This document shows positions 41,680 through 53,439 of a stretch of DNA of 64,000 nt, piece by piece. A program made the position numbers and the translations under genes. The DNA is from Tretioscincus oriximinensis. Lineage: Eukaryota; Chordata; Lepidosauria; Squamata; Gymnophthalmidae. The stretch is from NCBI GenBank assembly GCA_022410635.1, contig JAJVDF010000658.1, positions 279,919-343,918 of the forward strand, given 5' to 3'. Numbering within the stretch: position 1 is the stretch's first letter; the number at the start of each line of letters is the position of its first letter. The notes beneath the pieces are model-generated. The model did no database searches. It saw nothing but the letters and a program-made list of their open reading frames with translations, and was not told the DNA's origin.

Positions 41680-42740
41680 TTTTTATTTATTTACATTTCT
41701 ATATTGCCTTGTACGCTAAGATCTCAGGGGGGTTAACAATAAAATCAGATTTACATATTAAAACAAAAATATCTAAAAGGGTGGAAGGGACATCAGTTTT
41801 TTCAGTCAAAGGCCATGTTAAAGAGGTTAATCTTCTGAATACGTGCAGAGATAGTGAGTGTTAAAGGAGTGGAAGGATAAGGAAAAGGAGGGAAAATTAA
41901 GGAACTATTTTATTTATTTATTTATTTGTACTTATATCCCGCCCTATACCCGAAGGTCTCAGGGCGGGCAAACATAGGGTGGCCCACATAGCTTTTGTTG
42001 CTTCCTCCACAACAGACACCCTGTGAAGTAGTTGGGGCTGACAGAGTTCTAAGAATTATGACTGGCCCAAGGTCACCCAGCAGGCTTTCATGGAGGAGTG
42101 GGGAATCGAACTGGGAGGCTACTAGATAAGAGTCCAACAATCTAACCACTAAACCGAACTGGCGTAGTGAGGCAAGAGAATTTAGCAAAAAAAATACGTT
42201 GGAAAGTTAATAGGTGGGGAAAACATTTTCAGGCAATCTGGAGTCGTAGAGACGAGCAATGTGGAGCAATTCTACAAAATGTGGCTTGTACATGTGTAAA
42301 AATTGTTATAGTAAGTATAGGATGGTACAATTTTATTTGTTTATTAGGTAGCATAATTACAAAAGCTTTTTGCAGATTGAAGAAATGGTATAAGTATACT
42401 TGTAAAGAATTATTTTTGAAGTATTTAATAAGGTTCATTTGTAAAACAACCATACAAAGGTGGTGATTGATGGCCCTCAAGGGGGAGACTGTTCCATAGT
42501 CTTGGGGCTGCCATGAAGAAGACTCTGTCCTGTATTCCCACTTTCTTTGCCACCGACAGACGCAGTACAGTCAGAAGGGCCTCCTCTGCAGATTTTTAGA
42601 CATGGGCAGGTTGATATGGGAGAAGGCTGTTCTTTAGGTATTTGGGACCCAAGTTATTTAGGACCTTATAAGTTAGAGTTAATACCTTGAATTGGGCTCG
42701 GTAACAAATTGGCAGTCAGTGTGTCTCTTTCAAGACTTGT
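41680..42740 (-). mobile_element. L2 LINE, split by a SINE and other DNA
   Basis: Left part 41680-41865 (tail and GTTTTTTCAGTCAAAGGCC) and right part 42474-42740 (GGGGAGACTGTTCCATAGTC, CCTTGAATTGGGCTCGG) line up with 15660-16165. A SINE C copy and about 300 bp of unassigned DNA (42173-42473) intervene. Confidence 0.7.
41908..42172 (-). mobile_element. SINE family C, complete
   Basis: Tail TTATTTATTTATTTGTACTT, body, box B GGAATCGAACTGGG, head ending CCGAACTGGC. Confidence 0.9.
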
Positions 42741-43329
42741 CTGATATCTATCTTGTCTAGATTCAATTTGTTGGCAGTTGATTGGATTCCAAGAGAANAA
42801 GATTTTGTCTTTGTTTTTTTCTCGTGAAGCCCAGAAGCCACTGATTGACCACTGTGTTTGATGGGATGTTTGAGTAGGCAAGCTGTGGCCTGGAGTGTTG
42901 GGTCTCTCAATTCCTGGAGGACAGGTGCATGGATGTCTAATGGATGTCTCGAATGGACTTCCAGGTGTCCACGATGTCCAGGTTGGAGAGACAGGCAAGA
43001 GTTCTCTAAAGACCATTTAGGATAGGTGAAGGTTTTTGTCATGGTCTTCTGCTTGAGATGTTCAGAAATAAACGGTGGACCACTGTGAGCGACAGGATCC
43101 CGGTCTAGATGGGCTTCGTTCTGAATAGCAATATAGAGGATGTCCTGTTTGGGGTGGGGTTGGTTTTCTGTTGTTATGGCTGGTTCAGCAGAATCTGACT
43201 TGGAATTGCATTGCAAAGAATTGTAGGATGTTGCTTTCTTTAACCAAGTGCCACCAGACATTTCCTGCAAAGGTCAAACTGTGCTGAAAAAATTATTTTC
43301 ACTGTCGCATAACTTCTTCGCCCCAAGAG
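42741..43329. other. Unassigned intronic DNA
   Basis: CR1-like scraps occur near 43000-43100 (GGTCTTCTGCTTGAGATG), otherwise unrecognised. Confidence 0.4.
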
Positions 43330-43870
43330 AGAGGTGGTACGGTCACCATCCTTGAAGCTGATGGGCAGAAGAGTGAGGACAGATAAAGGAAAGTATTTTT
43401 TTCACCTAGGGACAATTGGCCTATGGAATTTACTTCCAGAAGAGGTGGTGGTACCTTGCAGCCTGGCTAGCTTTAAGACTCCAAGGGTATCCATAGCTAC
43501 TAGGATGGATCTTCTGATCTTGCCTCCAGGATGGATTAATAGGCAGGATTCCTAAAAAACTATTTGCAGGAAGTTAAGAACAGTTGAGGAGGTTGTCTTC
43601 TTCTACTTGACACTACCCCAGTGCAATTGGTGGACCAGCATAGACTATGGCCGACCCCATTTGGCTCATCCACATGCCAGCGTAGATTATAATCTACACA
43701 AGCATGCAGATCCCTATTCCAAGAGTCGAGAACAGCTGAGAGAGTTTCCTTCTTCTGCTTGAGACTGTCCAAGTACGATTGGTGGGCCACTGTGTGAGAC
43801 AGAAGGCTGGATTAGATGGACTCTGGCTCCATTCATCAGGGCTTCTTTTAGGTTCTTATGTTCTTATGCT
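43330..43870 (+). mobile_element. CR1 3' end carrying an embedded family Z palindrome
   Basis: CR1 body, then GTGCAATTGGTGGACCAGC, palindrome segment 43628-43735, repeated CR1 segment (GAACAGCTGAGAGAG...GATTGGTGGGCC) and terminus GTTCTTATGTTCTTATG. Confidence 0.82.
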
Positions 43871-44264
43871 GCACCCATGTCGTGGGTGCCACATTCAGAG
43901 ATTCCTGCACAGGGTTTGGCTCCAAGATGAATCTTGCTCGACCACACCCAGGGGATGGAATGAGCGAATGAGAGTATTAGAGCAATTTTCTGTTGACAGA
44001 GACAAGAGGTAAACTTATCAAACAGATGAAAAGATCTTAAACCAGTAATAGAAACTCACACCAAAATGAGTAAACGCAGGATAACAATTCTGAAAGAACT
44101 TAAATCACCCACCACGCAGGAACTCTTTCTAATAATGCAAATTTTAGAGGAAGACAGTCCCATAATAAAAGCAGCTCTGGGGGGGATTTGTAGATTTAGG
44201 GCTTTTGCACACTTACCTTCAGAGAATGTCTACTGGAAACCAGTTTCATCAGCTGGAGAAGAGT

Positions 44265-44480
44265 AAGAAGATTTGGTTCTTTATGCCCTGCTTTGCTCAA
44301 CTCGAAGGCAATCAAAATGGCTTGCACAACCTTCTGTTCTTTTCCTCACAACAGACACCTTGTGAAGGAGGTGGGGCTGAGAGAGTTCCAAAGAACTATG
44401 GCTAGCCCAAGGTGGAGGAGTGCAAAAGTAAACCAGGAGGCTTCCAGATAAGAGCCTGGCACTCTTACCACTACACTGGA
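44265..44480 (-). mobile_element. SINE family C relative
   Basis: GCCCTGCTTTGCTCAACTCG, ACAACAGACACCTTGTGAAG, and head TCTTACCACTACACTGGAC. Its tail resembles the 36395 copy rather than the L2-like one. Confidence 0.7.
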
Positions 44481-44589
44481 CTGGAGCTAGGGAGAGAAGT
44501 ATTTCCTGCCTTTTGCATTCTCCTAGACAGAAACATTCCTGCTCATAAATCCTAGAGCAGATTGTACCCCAAACTGTATAGGGGTAGAT

Positions 44590-44767
44590 TTAAGTATATT
44601 TTTTCACCCAAGGGTCTGTGGAATTCACTTCCAGACAAGGTAGTGGCAGCTGGATAAAGCAGCTGGATAGCTTTAAGATTGTATTAGATAAATTGATGGA
44701 AGACAGGTTATCAATGGCTATTAGAATGGAGAAACAGGAGGATTCCTGAAATACTATTTGCAGGGAT
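44590..44767 (+). mobile_element. CR1 LINE 3' fragment
   Basis: TTTTTCACCCAAGGGTCTGTGG to AATACTATTTGCAGGGA; cut by family Y. Confidence 0.75.
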
Positions 44768-45025
44768 CCTTGATTGGCTAATGAGGCAGAGTCCCTCTCA
44801 GGGCTAGCTGAGGTTCAGGCTAGGAGCTGTGGTCCACCGGGCAAGGGCCTGTGCAAGCTGTGTGGAAGAGGCTGCTCACTACACTTCCCAGCAGGCCACA
44901 CTGCCAGCAAACAATCGCTCCATTTCACCCTCTTCACAATCTGGGCTGCTGCTGTTCCTACTACCAGCTTTGTGAACCTGCTGGGCATCCAAACCTTTAT
45001 AATAGGCACTTGTCATTGTGAAAAA
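44768..45025. mobile_element. Family Y repeat, copy 2
   Basis: GATTGGCTAATGAGGCAGAG, GGAGCTGTGGTCCACCGGGC, CTACACTTCCCAGCAGGCC; matches 23085-23320. Confidence 0.65.
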
Positions 45026-45169
45026 AACAGCGTAGAAAAGCAGGCAGAAATACAACTAAGAACAATAAAATTGAAAACAGAAATTCTTCCACAAGATGAG
45101 AACCCAGAAGCAGGTCATTTTGTTATTGTTGACAACTGGTAGCTGTGTATATGCGTCATATATTTTATA

Positions 45170-45238
45170 GCATGTGCTAGCATGCAAATGGCAGGGCCTT
45201 AATCCAGGAGACTATCAGGAATAAGGTCCAGTGCAGAA
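45170..45238. mobile_element. Family Z fragment
   Basis: GTGCTAGCATGCAAATGGC and GGAATAAGGTCCAGTGCAG; centre lost. Confidence 0.5.
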
Positions 45239-46389
45239 AAGGAAAGACGGAAGATCTTTAAAAGGACCTTTACTCATTGGGCCCTTCCAAAAGGAGAAGT
45301 TATGTGGGGTGAGGAAATACCATATTGTTTTATTTTTGATCTATTATTTATATAGCTNTCTATGCACATGCATCTGCAGAACTGGACTGCTGGACATTAT
45401 CAACCTTGGATTAAATCCTGTATGGCATTTCTAATATTCCTAAGGGTTTTTTTCTGCTTTCCTTTAGACCGAATCCAGAGCCAAACCCTCACGGTTGAGA
45501 TTTTTTGAAAAGAAAAAGTGTCAAGAATATAGAATTGGTTCATTATAAAGAGATTTGCCGTGCTCTAGACTCACAAGTCCTAAAGCGTTTTCAGATAATA
45601 AAAAATACGTTCATTCTTGAAGCCATAGGGCTGGCGTCTCCTATTTTTCTGTTTGAGCAGGGCCATCCGTTTGGGATGGGATTTGTTGGGCTGGACGTTC
45701 AGCTTGGGCCTGGGAAACCGAGATAATGGATATTTTTATTGCGGGCAGTCAAAGGATGTTTTATTAGAAACTTTGTTGCTTCTTAATAAAGAGCTGGTTG
45801 TTGCCACTTCTTATTTCAGGGGTGGAAACCCGCTCTTGTGCCCTTTGTTCCAGAATAATGGCTTTGTTCTCCTTTCTCTCTGGGTGTCTTTCGTTTTCCC
45901 TCCCACCTGGGATACCTGGTGGCCTGGTAGTTAGTAAGATCTGTTCAGTCTCACCAGTTCTCCCCATTGTTAACACGCAGCCAACTTGGCTTTCTTCCAC
46001 GAGCCTCTTAATAACCAGAATTCATGCTACAGACACACCCTGAGGATCCCTGAACAGGACGCCTCTTCTGAAACTTCGATCTTTCAGGTGGAACCTCCTA
46101 AGATTCTTTTTGTGTAAAATGTTTTTTTTTACTTTACAGTATAATATATTTTATTCTTTAAAATCACTCAATGTTTTCCTCCTACCTCCCTCCTCCTACC
46201 CTTATTGTACATGTAATAAAACTGGAGAGAATAAAGATGAAAAAAAGCAAAGAGGAAAGACAGAAGGGAGAATGTGGGTGGAGGCATGAATGGGGGGAAG
46301 AAGCAGGAGGGGTAAAGCCTCTTGCATTACTATAGCGCAACGGGCTAATTCCACTAGTCAGGGCTGTATTTAGGCAAAATGTAGCTACT
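45239..46389. other. Unassigned, probably unique intronic DNA
   Basis: No exon or repeat recognised. Confidence 0.4.
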
Positions 46390-46440
46390 GGTGGTAGTAG
46401 TAGTAGTAGCAGTAGTAGTAGCAGTAGTAGTAGCAGTAGC

Positions 46441-46470
<30 letters not shown>
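46390..46470. repeat. (TAG/CAG) microsatellite
   Basis: GTAGTAGTAGCAG-type triplets leading directly into the GAA tail of the next SINE. Confidence 0.92.
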
Positions 46471-46471
<1 letters not shown>

Positions 46472-46780
46472 AGAAGAAGAAGAAGAAGAACTTGGTTCTT
46501 ATACCCCGCTTTTCTCACCTTCCAAAGGGACTCAAAGCGGCTTACAAGGATATATTTTGCCCGAAGGCTTCCATTCTATCTTCCCCACCAGGCTCTGGTG
46601 GTTCCCATGTATCTACTTGCATTCAGTTGCAATTTCTTGCAATTCATGCTTTCGAATAGCTGGGTTGGCTAGAGCTACAGGCTAGTGGAAGGTGCTCACG
46701 CCTCCCCACTACCAACACATGGCTTCGAAACCCCATCTCCCAGGCGAGAGACGAATTCCTAAGCAACTGAGCTATCCGTG
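46471..46780 (-). mobile_element. SINE family A copy
   Basis: GAA tail, CCCCGCTTTTCTCACCTTCC, full body, head ending ACTGAGCTATCCGTG. Confidence 0.93.
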
Positions 46781-46880
46781 GAATTTACTTCCTGAAGAGG
46801 TAGTGGTAGCTAACAGCTTGGATAGTTTCAAGACGACTAAACAGGTTTACGGATACCAAGGGTATAAATGGATACTGAGG
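46781..46880 (+). mobile_element. CR1 LINE 3' fragment
   Basis: GGAATTTACTTCCTGAAGAGG to GGTATAAATGGATACTGAGG; starts exactly at the SINE head. Confidence 0.8.
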
Positions 46881-47474
46881 AATGGCAAAATTTCCAGTAG
46901 AATTTTGGATATCAAAATATCTTTGGCCTATGTCTCTCACTCTGGCAGAAATGGTAGAGGAAATTAAATCAACATTCAACACGAACCAATGCATTTTAAT
47001 AATAAATAAAGAACATTGCATATTAAATAAAGAACATACAAAAATTGCTGCAAGAGAATGACTTGATAATGACACAAAATTACCATGGCACCAATCATCG
47101 AATAAAAACGGAGGATGATATAATGGATGTAGTAGGAAGGAATAATTGGTTGCAGGCCAAGAGCCATTAGCTCTTTCATCTAACGCCAAGAAATAAAAAA
47201 AATGATCATGGCCCCTCTAATAGAATGGGATAACTTAATATTAAGTAAATTAAAGGGAGGAAAAAGGGACGGCAGGGAAAATTGGTAGTCTATTACTGTA
47301 TACACTGTAAATGTGAGCATAGATGCTACGATAGGGCAAAAACTGGAACTGTGGGATAGTAAATGCAAATATAATACATAACTCACTAGTCAGAATGGTA
47401 AATGGAAAAGATGATAAGAGTTAAAGAGCTGGAACTACTATAAATGGTTCAGGACCCCAGCCGTTCTACCCCAT
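46881..47474. other. AT-rich unassigned DNA
   Basis: No exon or repeat recognised. Confidence 0.4.
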
Positions 47475-47690
47475 AATAGCAATGCTGTTAGCCCAGCAGT
47501 GGCTTCCCCCAGTCTATGGAATAGACTAGGGCCAACCACCAAAAAGGGTTCCCATTCCCTCTGCTGTTAAGAGGGGTGGTACAACCAGGAGGCCCTCCCC
47601 ATTGTAGATATCACCATAGACTTCAGAGGCAGTGCTCTAATTCTATGAGATCTCAGGGATTCATGTTCTTGACTATAATATCTTTAAATA
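47475..47690 (-). mobile_element. Diverged L2 LINE fragment
   Basis: GGGTTCCCATTCCCTCTGC and GAGGGGTGGTACAACCAGGAGG match other minus-strand L2 copies weakly. Confidence 0.45.
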
Positions 47691-47704
47691 CTTTATGAAG
47701 TGAA

Positions 47705-48012
47705 CAGAAGGAGAAGAAGAAGATGGACTGGGTCCTTATATCCTGCTTTTCTCACCTTTCGAAGGGACTCAAAGAAGCTTATAAGGGTATTTTGCCCGAA
47801 GGTTGACATTCTATCTTCCCCACCAAGCTCTGGTGGTTCCCATGTATCTACTTACAGTCAGTTGCAATTTCTTGCAATTCATGCTTTCGAATAGCTGGTT
47901 TGGCTAGAGCTACAGGGTAGTGGAAGTTGCTCAGCCCTCCCCACGTCCGACACAAGGCTTCGAAACCCCATCTCCCAGCTGGGAGGCCATTTCCTAAGCT
48001 ACTGAGCCGGAG
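47705..48012 (-). mobile_element. SINE family A copy
   Basis: Short GAA tail, CCTGCTTTTCTCACCTTTCG, full body, head ending CCTAAGCTACTGAGCC. Confidence 0.9.
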
Positions 48013-48362
48013 GAAGAAGCTACATTGTGAAATCCCAGTTGATATCCGGGAACAGAATTCTCTATGTGATTTATTGTCTGAATTAAGACACATCGTAGTG
48101 GTATATTTCACTATATAAGTATCACTTAGTCGTTTTCCTATGTAAGTTGCTTTGGAGCCCCATGGGGCCTGATAGTTATGTTGCACACTAAACGTTATTT
48201 AAATATCCTTTGATATAGTGACATATCTAGACTGATGCAGGCGCTGTGCTTATTGCGAGCTGCATATGGTAATTTTGATGTTGTGATCTTAAGGCATGGA
48301 AAGATTGATATGGGAGGAGGCGTACTAGTAATACTGCTGCTGCTACTAATAATGCTACTACT
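48013..48362. other. Unassigned intronic DNA
   Basis: Includes a CTG/CTA triplet-rich run near 48330-48365. Confidence 0.4.
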
Positions 48363-49494
48363 ATATTGATCTGGATGCCGAGGTAAATAGTGAAGTAGCC
48401 AAGTTTGCTGACGACACTAAACTGTTCAGGGTAGTGAAAACTGAAAATGATTGTAAGGCACTCCAGAGTGATTTATTGAAATTGGGTGAGTGGGCATCAA
48501 AGTGGCAAATGCACTTCAACTTAAGCAAGTGCAAGGTCATGCATATTGGGGCAAAGAACCCAAAATACTCCTACCACCTGATGGGAACCAAGCTTTCTGT
48601 GACCGAGCAAGAAAAGGANCTTGGGGTGTTAGTGGACAATTCAATGAAAATGTCAACCCAGTGTGCAGCAGCAGCAAAAAAGGCAAATTCCATATTGAGG
48701 ATAATTAGGAAAGGAATAGAAAACAAGTCAGCAAATGTTGTTTTGCCTCTTTATAAATCTGTGGTGAGGCCACATTTGGAATACTGTGTTCAATTCTGGT
48801 CACCACATCTCAAGAGGGATATTTTGGAACTGGAGAAGGTGCAGAAAAGGGCAACAAAAATGATCAAGGGTCTGGAGCACCTCCCTTACGAAGCAAAGCT
48901 GCAACGTTCGGGCCTCTTCAGCCTNGAAAGGAGACGTTTGAGGGGTGATCTGATTGAAGTGTACAAAATCATGCATGGGATCGACAGGGNTCGAAAGGAG
49001 ACGTTTGAGGGGTGATCTGATTGAAGTGTACAAAATCATGCATGGGATCGACAGGGGGAATAGAGAAAAAATGTTTTCTCTATCACACAACACAAGGACC
49101 AGAGGGCACTCCTTAAAACTGTTGGGTAGAAAAGTGAGAACAGACAAAGGAAAGTATTTTTTCACCCAGAGGGTCATCNGCCTGTGGAATTTACTTCCTG
49201 AAGAGGTAGTGGCAGCTAACAGCTTGGATAGTTTCAAGACAGGACTAGACAGGTTTATGGACACCAGGGGTATAAATGGATACTAGGATGGATGTCTGGA
49301 TGTTGCCTCCGGGATGGAGCAACAGGCAGGACTCCTGNTATACCATTTGCAGGGAGTCATGAACAGGAGCATATTTTGCTTTCCTCTGTTCAGGCTGCCC
49401 AGCTGCATCTGGTGGGCCTCTGTGTGACACAGAATGCTGGACTTGATGGGCTGTGGCCTGATCCAGTATGGCTCTTCTTATGTTCTTATGTACT
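48363..49494 (+). mobile_element. CR1 LINE 3' end with reverse-transcriptase C-terminal frame
   Basis: The best-preserved CR1. FADDTKLF (FADD catalytic block) opens about 48398, followed by LGEWASKWQMHFNLSKCKVM, KKANSILRIIRKGIENKS and VRPHLEYCVQFWSPHLK, with no stop in the 193-residue frame to the end. It then passes through the 3' UTR to TTCTTATGTTCTTATG. A 64-66 bp segment is duplicated in tandem at 48926-49057 with an N between the copies. 5'-truncated. Confidence 0.95.
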
Positions 49495-49977
49495 AAAGCC
49501 ATCTACCTAGAGGCATGCATAAATGGCCTAAAATGGGGGTGCTTGCTTTGCTTTTTTAGAGTATAGTCAACCAAACCAATATACTGTGTTTGGCAGAAGT
49601 CTCTTATCCATGTTTGCTTGTTGCCTTATCCGCAGAGGGTGCTCCCCCTCCTCAGGGGCTTTCACCTCCGTCCAAAGGAAAGGTTGCCCAGGCAGCTGTT
49701 GGTGGCTTGTCAGTTGCAAATCTGCACAGGCTATAAATACAAGCGCCCAAGTTCCTCAGGCCTGTCGGACTCAGAATCTTAGCCGTGCCAAGGTCTCATC
49801 AGCGTGCACCTCGCAGCTGCCGGCCACGGCGGAGGTTAGCACGGCATTCCGGATCCTTTGCTAAGCTATTCTCCCCCTGACACCAGGCATGTCTAAGTAA
49901 ACGCCAAAGCCAATGATGCACGCCGAGCCCAGATTGAAATGGGTTGGGGGGGGGGGGGAGGTAGTAGGGCAATTTGT
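49495..49977. other. Unassigned intronic DNA
   Basis: No exon or repeat recognised; a G10-type run near 49947. Confidence 0.4.
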
Positions 49978-50110
49978 AGTTTTATTTATTTATTTATTTA
50001 TTTGTTTGTTTGTTTGTTTGTTTGTACTTGTATCCCGCCCTATACATGAAGGTCTCAGGGTGGCCAATCATAGGGTGGTGCACATAGCTTTTAATTGCTT
50101 TTGTTGTTTG
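49978..50110 (-). mobile_element. SINE family C tail fragment
   Basis: (TTTA)n and (TTTG)n, then TATCCCGCCCTATACATGAAGG. Confidence 0.7.
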
Positions 50111-50154
50111 GAAACCTTTAAAAATAAGTTAAACTTGAGATGACCATATGGAAT

Positions 50155-50310
50155 CGTGAGATTTCCATATGGAACCCTGTGTACAATTCTGGTCACCACA
50201 TCTTCGAAAATGTATTTTGAAACTAGAAGGATCGAAGGGCTGGAGATCATCCTTCTGAAGCCAGGCTGCAACGTCTGGGTCTTTTCAGCCTCAAAAGACG
50301 GCGTTTAAGG
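50155..50310 (+). mobile_element. CR1 LINE fragment
   Basis: CCTGTGTACAATTCTGGTCACC and GCTGCAACGTCTGGGTC. Confidence 0.7.
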
Positions 50311-50897
50311 TAGAAGGTATAAATCTCAGCGCCAGGAAAATGCACCTTCACCGTCTTATTCTGGAACCCTTGATAATTACCAAGAGTGGAGAGAGAAAAA
50401 TATCTCCAGTGCCTGCTTAGGTTTTTTTTTCTTCCTATCCATGTATTTCATTGATCTCCTTCCAGATCTTCATCAAGCCTTTTGAAATGACTATTTATTT
50501 ACTCTTTTAGAAAGGAGTCATTGAAATCTTAACTGGTAACGGCAGCTTACCTCCTTTAAGCAAAGTCATTAAGGTGTGCAGATAAAATTAAATCCTCTTA
50601 GACTCCAAAGACCAAGCCATAAGTGTCATTAAAACAACATATTGAACGGAGGTTTCAGTGGCATCCTATGGTCTGGCTTTCTTTTAGCAGCAATCTATAA
50701 ATATTTGGCAGACACCATGGGATAAGATGAAAAAAACAACCCTTATCTGGGGAAGACGTGGAAATTAATGGCTATCTCTGTAAAGGTAGAATTCAAAGAA
50801 GTTAATCTGGATCAGACTGTCTAGTAAGGAGTCTCAGAGCACCTTAGGGATAAGCAAGAGAAAAGTTGGAAGTACTTCAACACAGCTTTCTTAGCAG
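50311..50897. other. Unassigned, probably unique intronic DNA
   Basis: No repeat or exon recognised; 50500-50800 is repeat-free. Confidence 0.4.
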
Positions 50898-51162
50898 AGA
50901 TAAAGAGGAAGAAGAATTAGGTTTTTATACCCCACAGAGTGGCTTACAAGCTATTTTCCACNCGGAAGCTTACATCTATCTTGCCTATCACATGGTGATG
51001 GTACCTTTTGATCTACGTGCATTTTCTTGCTTTCGAACAGCTAGGTTGGCTGGAGCTCAGGCCAATAGAGGGCACTCATTACTCTCCAAAGCAGACACAT
51101 GAGGCCTCAAATGCTGATCTCTCTGTTGAAAGACTGTTGCTCTTTACCTCTGCACCACTATG
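50898..51162 (-). mobile_element. SINE family B, second copy
   Basis: Parallel to 9140-9435: TTACAAGCTATTTTCCAC, GGTTGGCTGGAGCTCAGG, ACATGAGGCCTCAAATGC, head CCTCTGCACCACTATGCC. Confidence 0.75.
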
Positions 51163-52282
51163 CCTCACGATTTCTCACGGTTTGTCAAAAACCCTTCCAA
51201 GGTTTTGAGGTGGAATAAGATGAATGCTGGCAAACAAAGGTGTCTGTCATTTCAGATTCAAATTTCACGACAGGGTAACTCTTTTAAGATGTCTGACCCC
51301 ACCCTCACTTGGTCAACTCAAGTGAAAGCTGACAGATGGTGGATGACAAACATTTATCCAGCTCCGGTCGGAGGCAGAGATGCAGGCTGCGCAAATAAGT
51401 GGTTGGAAAGAGCTTTGGTGTCAAGTGCTCTTGTTTTCCTGAGTATCGGTTACTGTGGCAACCATGGGGTGTTAACAGGCCCAGGAAGCAAACCAATCTT
51501 GGATTTGTCCTGGGAAGCTTGTTGCATGACATTCTGAATGGATGAAGAAAAATCTGGTCTGCTGGGATTGTTTGTATATGGCTTTAAGTATATGGCTACA
51601 TCTGCACGAGCTGCTGTGGTCTATGTTTTAGGAGTGTCGCAGACTAAAAGGACTCGCCCCTCCGCCTGACCTACCTTAGATATTTCGTGGTGCTGCCTGT
51701 CAGTTCCACAAAAGGACATGAGAGCAACATTTAAGAATCTCTCCTCATGCTCATGTAGCTCCCNGCATCCTCCGCATGCGAGTTCTCCGCATTCCAGTTC
51801 ACCTGATTGGCTGATTTTCCCTCCCCCTGAAAGGAATCTTGTCGGACTTCTCGTTGGNTGTGTGGATGTTCTACTACTGAGCGTCACACATAGGGATCCT
51901 AGAGGTTCCCTGGAGGGCTTTGCAATAGGATCGGACAAGACCAGTGATCACAAAACACAGAGCAATGGAGCTTTTCCACGCAATGGTCGCTGGCAATGCA
52001 TGACTATGTGGTGGAGCTGCCTTGATGTCTCTGCCATAGAGGTAGAGATCTGCCGTGCGGATGCAGCCTTAGTTGGAGACTGAGCACCACCACAGCGAGA
52101 GGGTCACTGACCAGGCAACCACAGGAAGCTCTGCTCCATTTGCCACTGCCACCCCACCATCCCTGCCATGACACTTCTCCCACCACTGCTTCTTACTTCC
52201 ACCTCTGCCACTGTGGCCAGTGCACCCTTGCGGTATCTTGGCTTCTTTACAACTGCTGTATAACTAGTTGCCACCATATTGT
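51163..52282. other. Unassigned, probably unique intronic DNA
   Basis: The longest stretch without a recognised repeat. Short frames carry no motif. Confidence 0.4.
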
Positions 52283-52726
52283 TGTTGGGATTTGGGTTCT
52301 GCCCCAAATTTTGCAGAATTAATACAAGCTTTCAGTGCTCTGAAGGATGAGCTGGCTAGCTTCATCCAGGCTAAAGAAACATAGTCCAGACAATTTGTTT
52401 CATTCCATCAGAAAGGCTTTTAGCTTGAATTACNAAGTCCTTAAAATCAAAATAGCAAAGGCTACATTGGTTGTTTCAGCATATAGGTTAAGTAGCCATC
52501 TCTTTAATACATTTCACACTCCAAGCATCTTTATTACAAGAAGACAGAAAAGCATATGAGTAAATGAATGAATGTATGAGCATGCTCAGTAATGCAGGAA
52601 TACAGAGATAAGCTATAATATCAACATTCCAATGATTCCATGGGAAATTTGCTGCTTAGTAGACATTGTATTTAGCCATCTGGCAGTTAACTTGGTTAAA
52701 TCTGGTTTTAACTAGAAAACCCAACA
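52283..52726 (-). mobile_element. Solo LTR, copy 2
   Basis: 444 bp bounded by TGTTGGG and CCCAACA, the perfect inverted ends of an LTR. Flanks ATTGT and ATCGT fit a 5-bp target duplication with one change. Same family and orientation as 21313-21777. Confidence 0.82.
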
Positions 52727-52949
52727 ATCGTAACTGTTTTACTATAGTTCAGTTACAGACCGTGACACCAGGGATTGAATCGTAGGAGCAGCATATAGAC
52801 TGCTAGATCCTGGAAGGATTGGGGGAAAACCTTATCAGAGATTGTCACTATTCAAGCTATGGGAACTGTCAGAAGTAAAATGTTGCACCCCAAAACTTAA
52901 TCAACTTTGGATCCAACTTCAGAGTGTGAGAAATAAATGGCTTTGGCAC

Positions 52950-53283
52950 AAATGGCTCTGTCACTAAGGAAACGGTCTCTCGCCTGGGAGATGGGGTTTC
53001 GAAGCCCTGTGTGGGACGTGGGGAGGGGCGAGCACCTTCCACTAGCCTGTAGCTCTAGCCAACCCAGCTATTCGAAAGCAAGAATTGCAAGAAATTGCAA
53101 CCGACTGCAAGTACTTACATGGGAACCAACACAGCCTGGTGGGAAAGATAGAATGNCAGCCTTCGGGCGAAATACACTTGTAAGCCGCTTTGAGTCCCTT
53201 TGAAAGGGGAAAAAAGTGTTGTATAAGAACTAAATTCATCTTCTTCTCTTCCTTTTCCTTCTCCTCCTTCTCCTTCTCCTTCT
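52950..53283 (+). mobile_element. SINE family A copy
   Basis: Head TGGCTCTGTCACTAAGG, box B GGTTTCGAAGCCC, body, CTTCTC-rich tail. Confidence 0.92.
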
Positions 53284-53439
53284 GTCCTGAAAAAATGGAC
53301 TGAAAACCAGGAAAAACCACAGTGTTCTCTCCCCACTCCCCGATTTATCTCATGGTTTTAAAACATGGCTAAAAGTTACCAGTAGTTTTTCTAAAGCACT
53401 GTGGAAAAGCATGGAGATGTCTTTGTGTCACATATCATC

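Noticed and set aside
42716..43270. 184-aa minus-strand frame as a gene
   Set aside because: Contains an N codon and CR1/L2-like scraps; no recognisable domain.
44774..45142. 122-aa frame near 44.8 kb
   Set aside because: Most of it lies in family Y repeat sequence.
48434..49015. 193-aa frame as a host gene
   Set aside because: It is the CR1 reverse-transcriptase end (FADD block just upstream) with a CR1 3' UTR.
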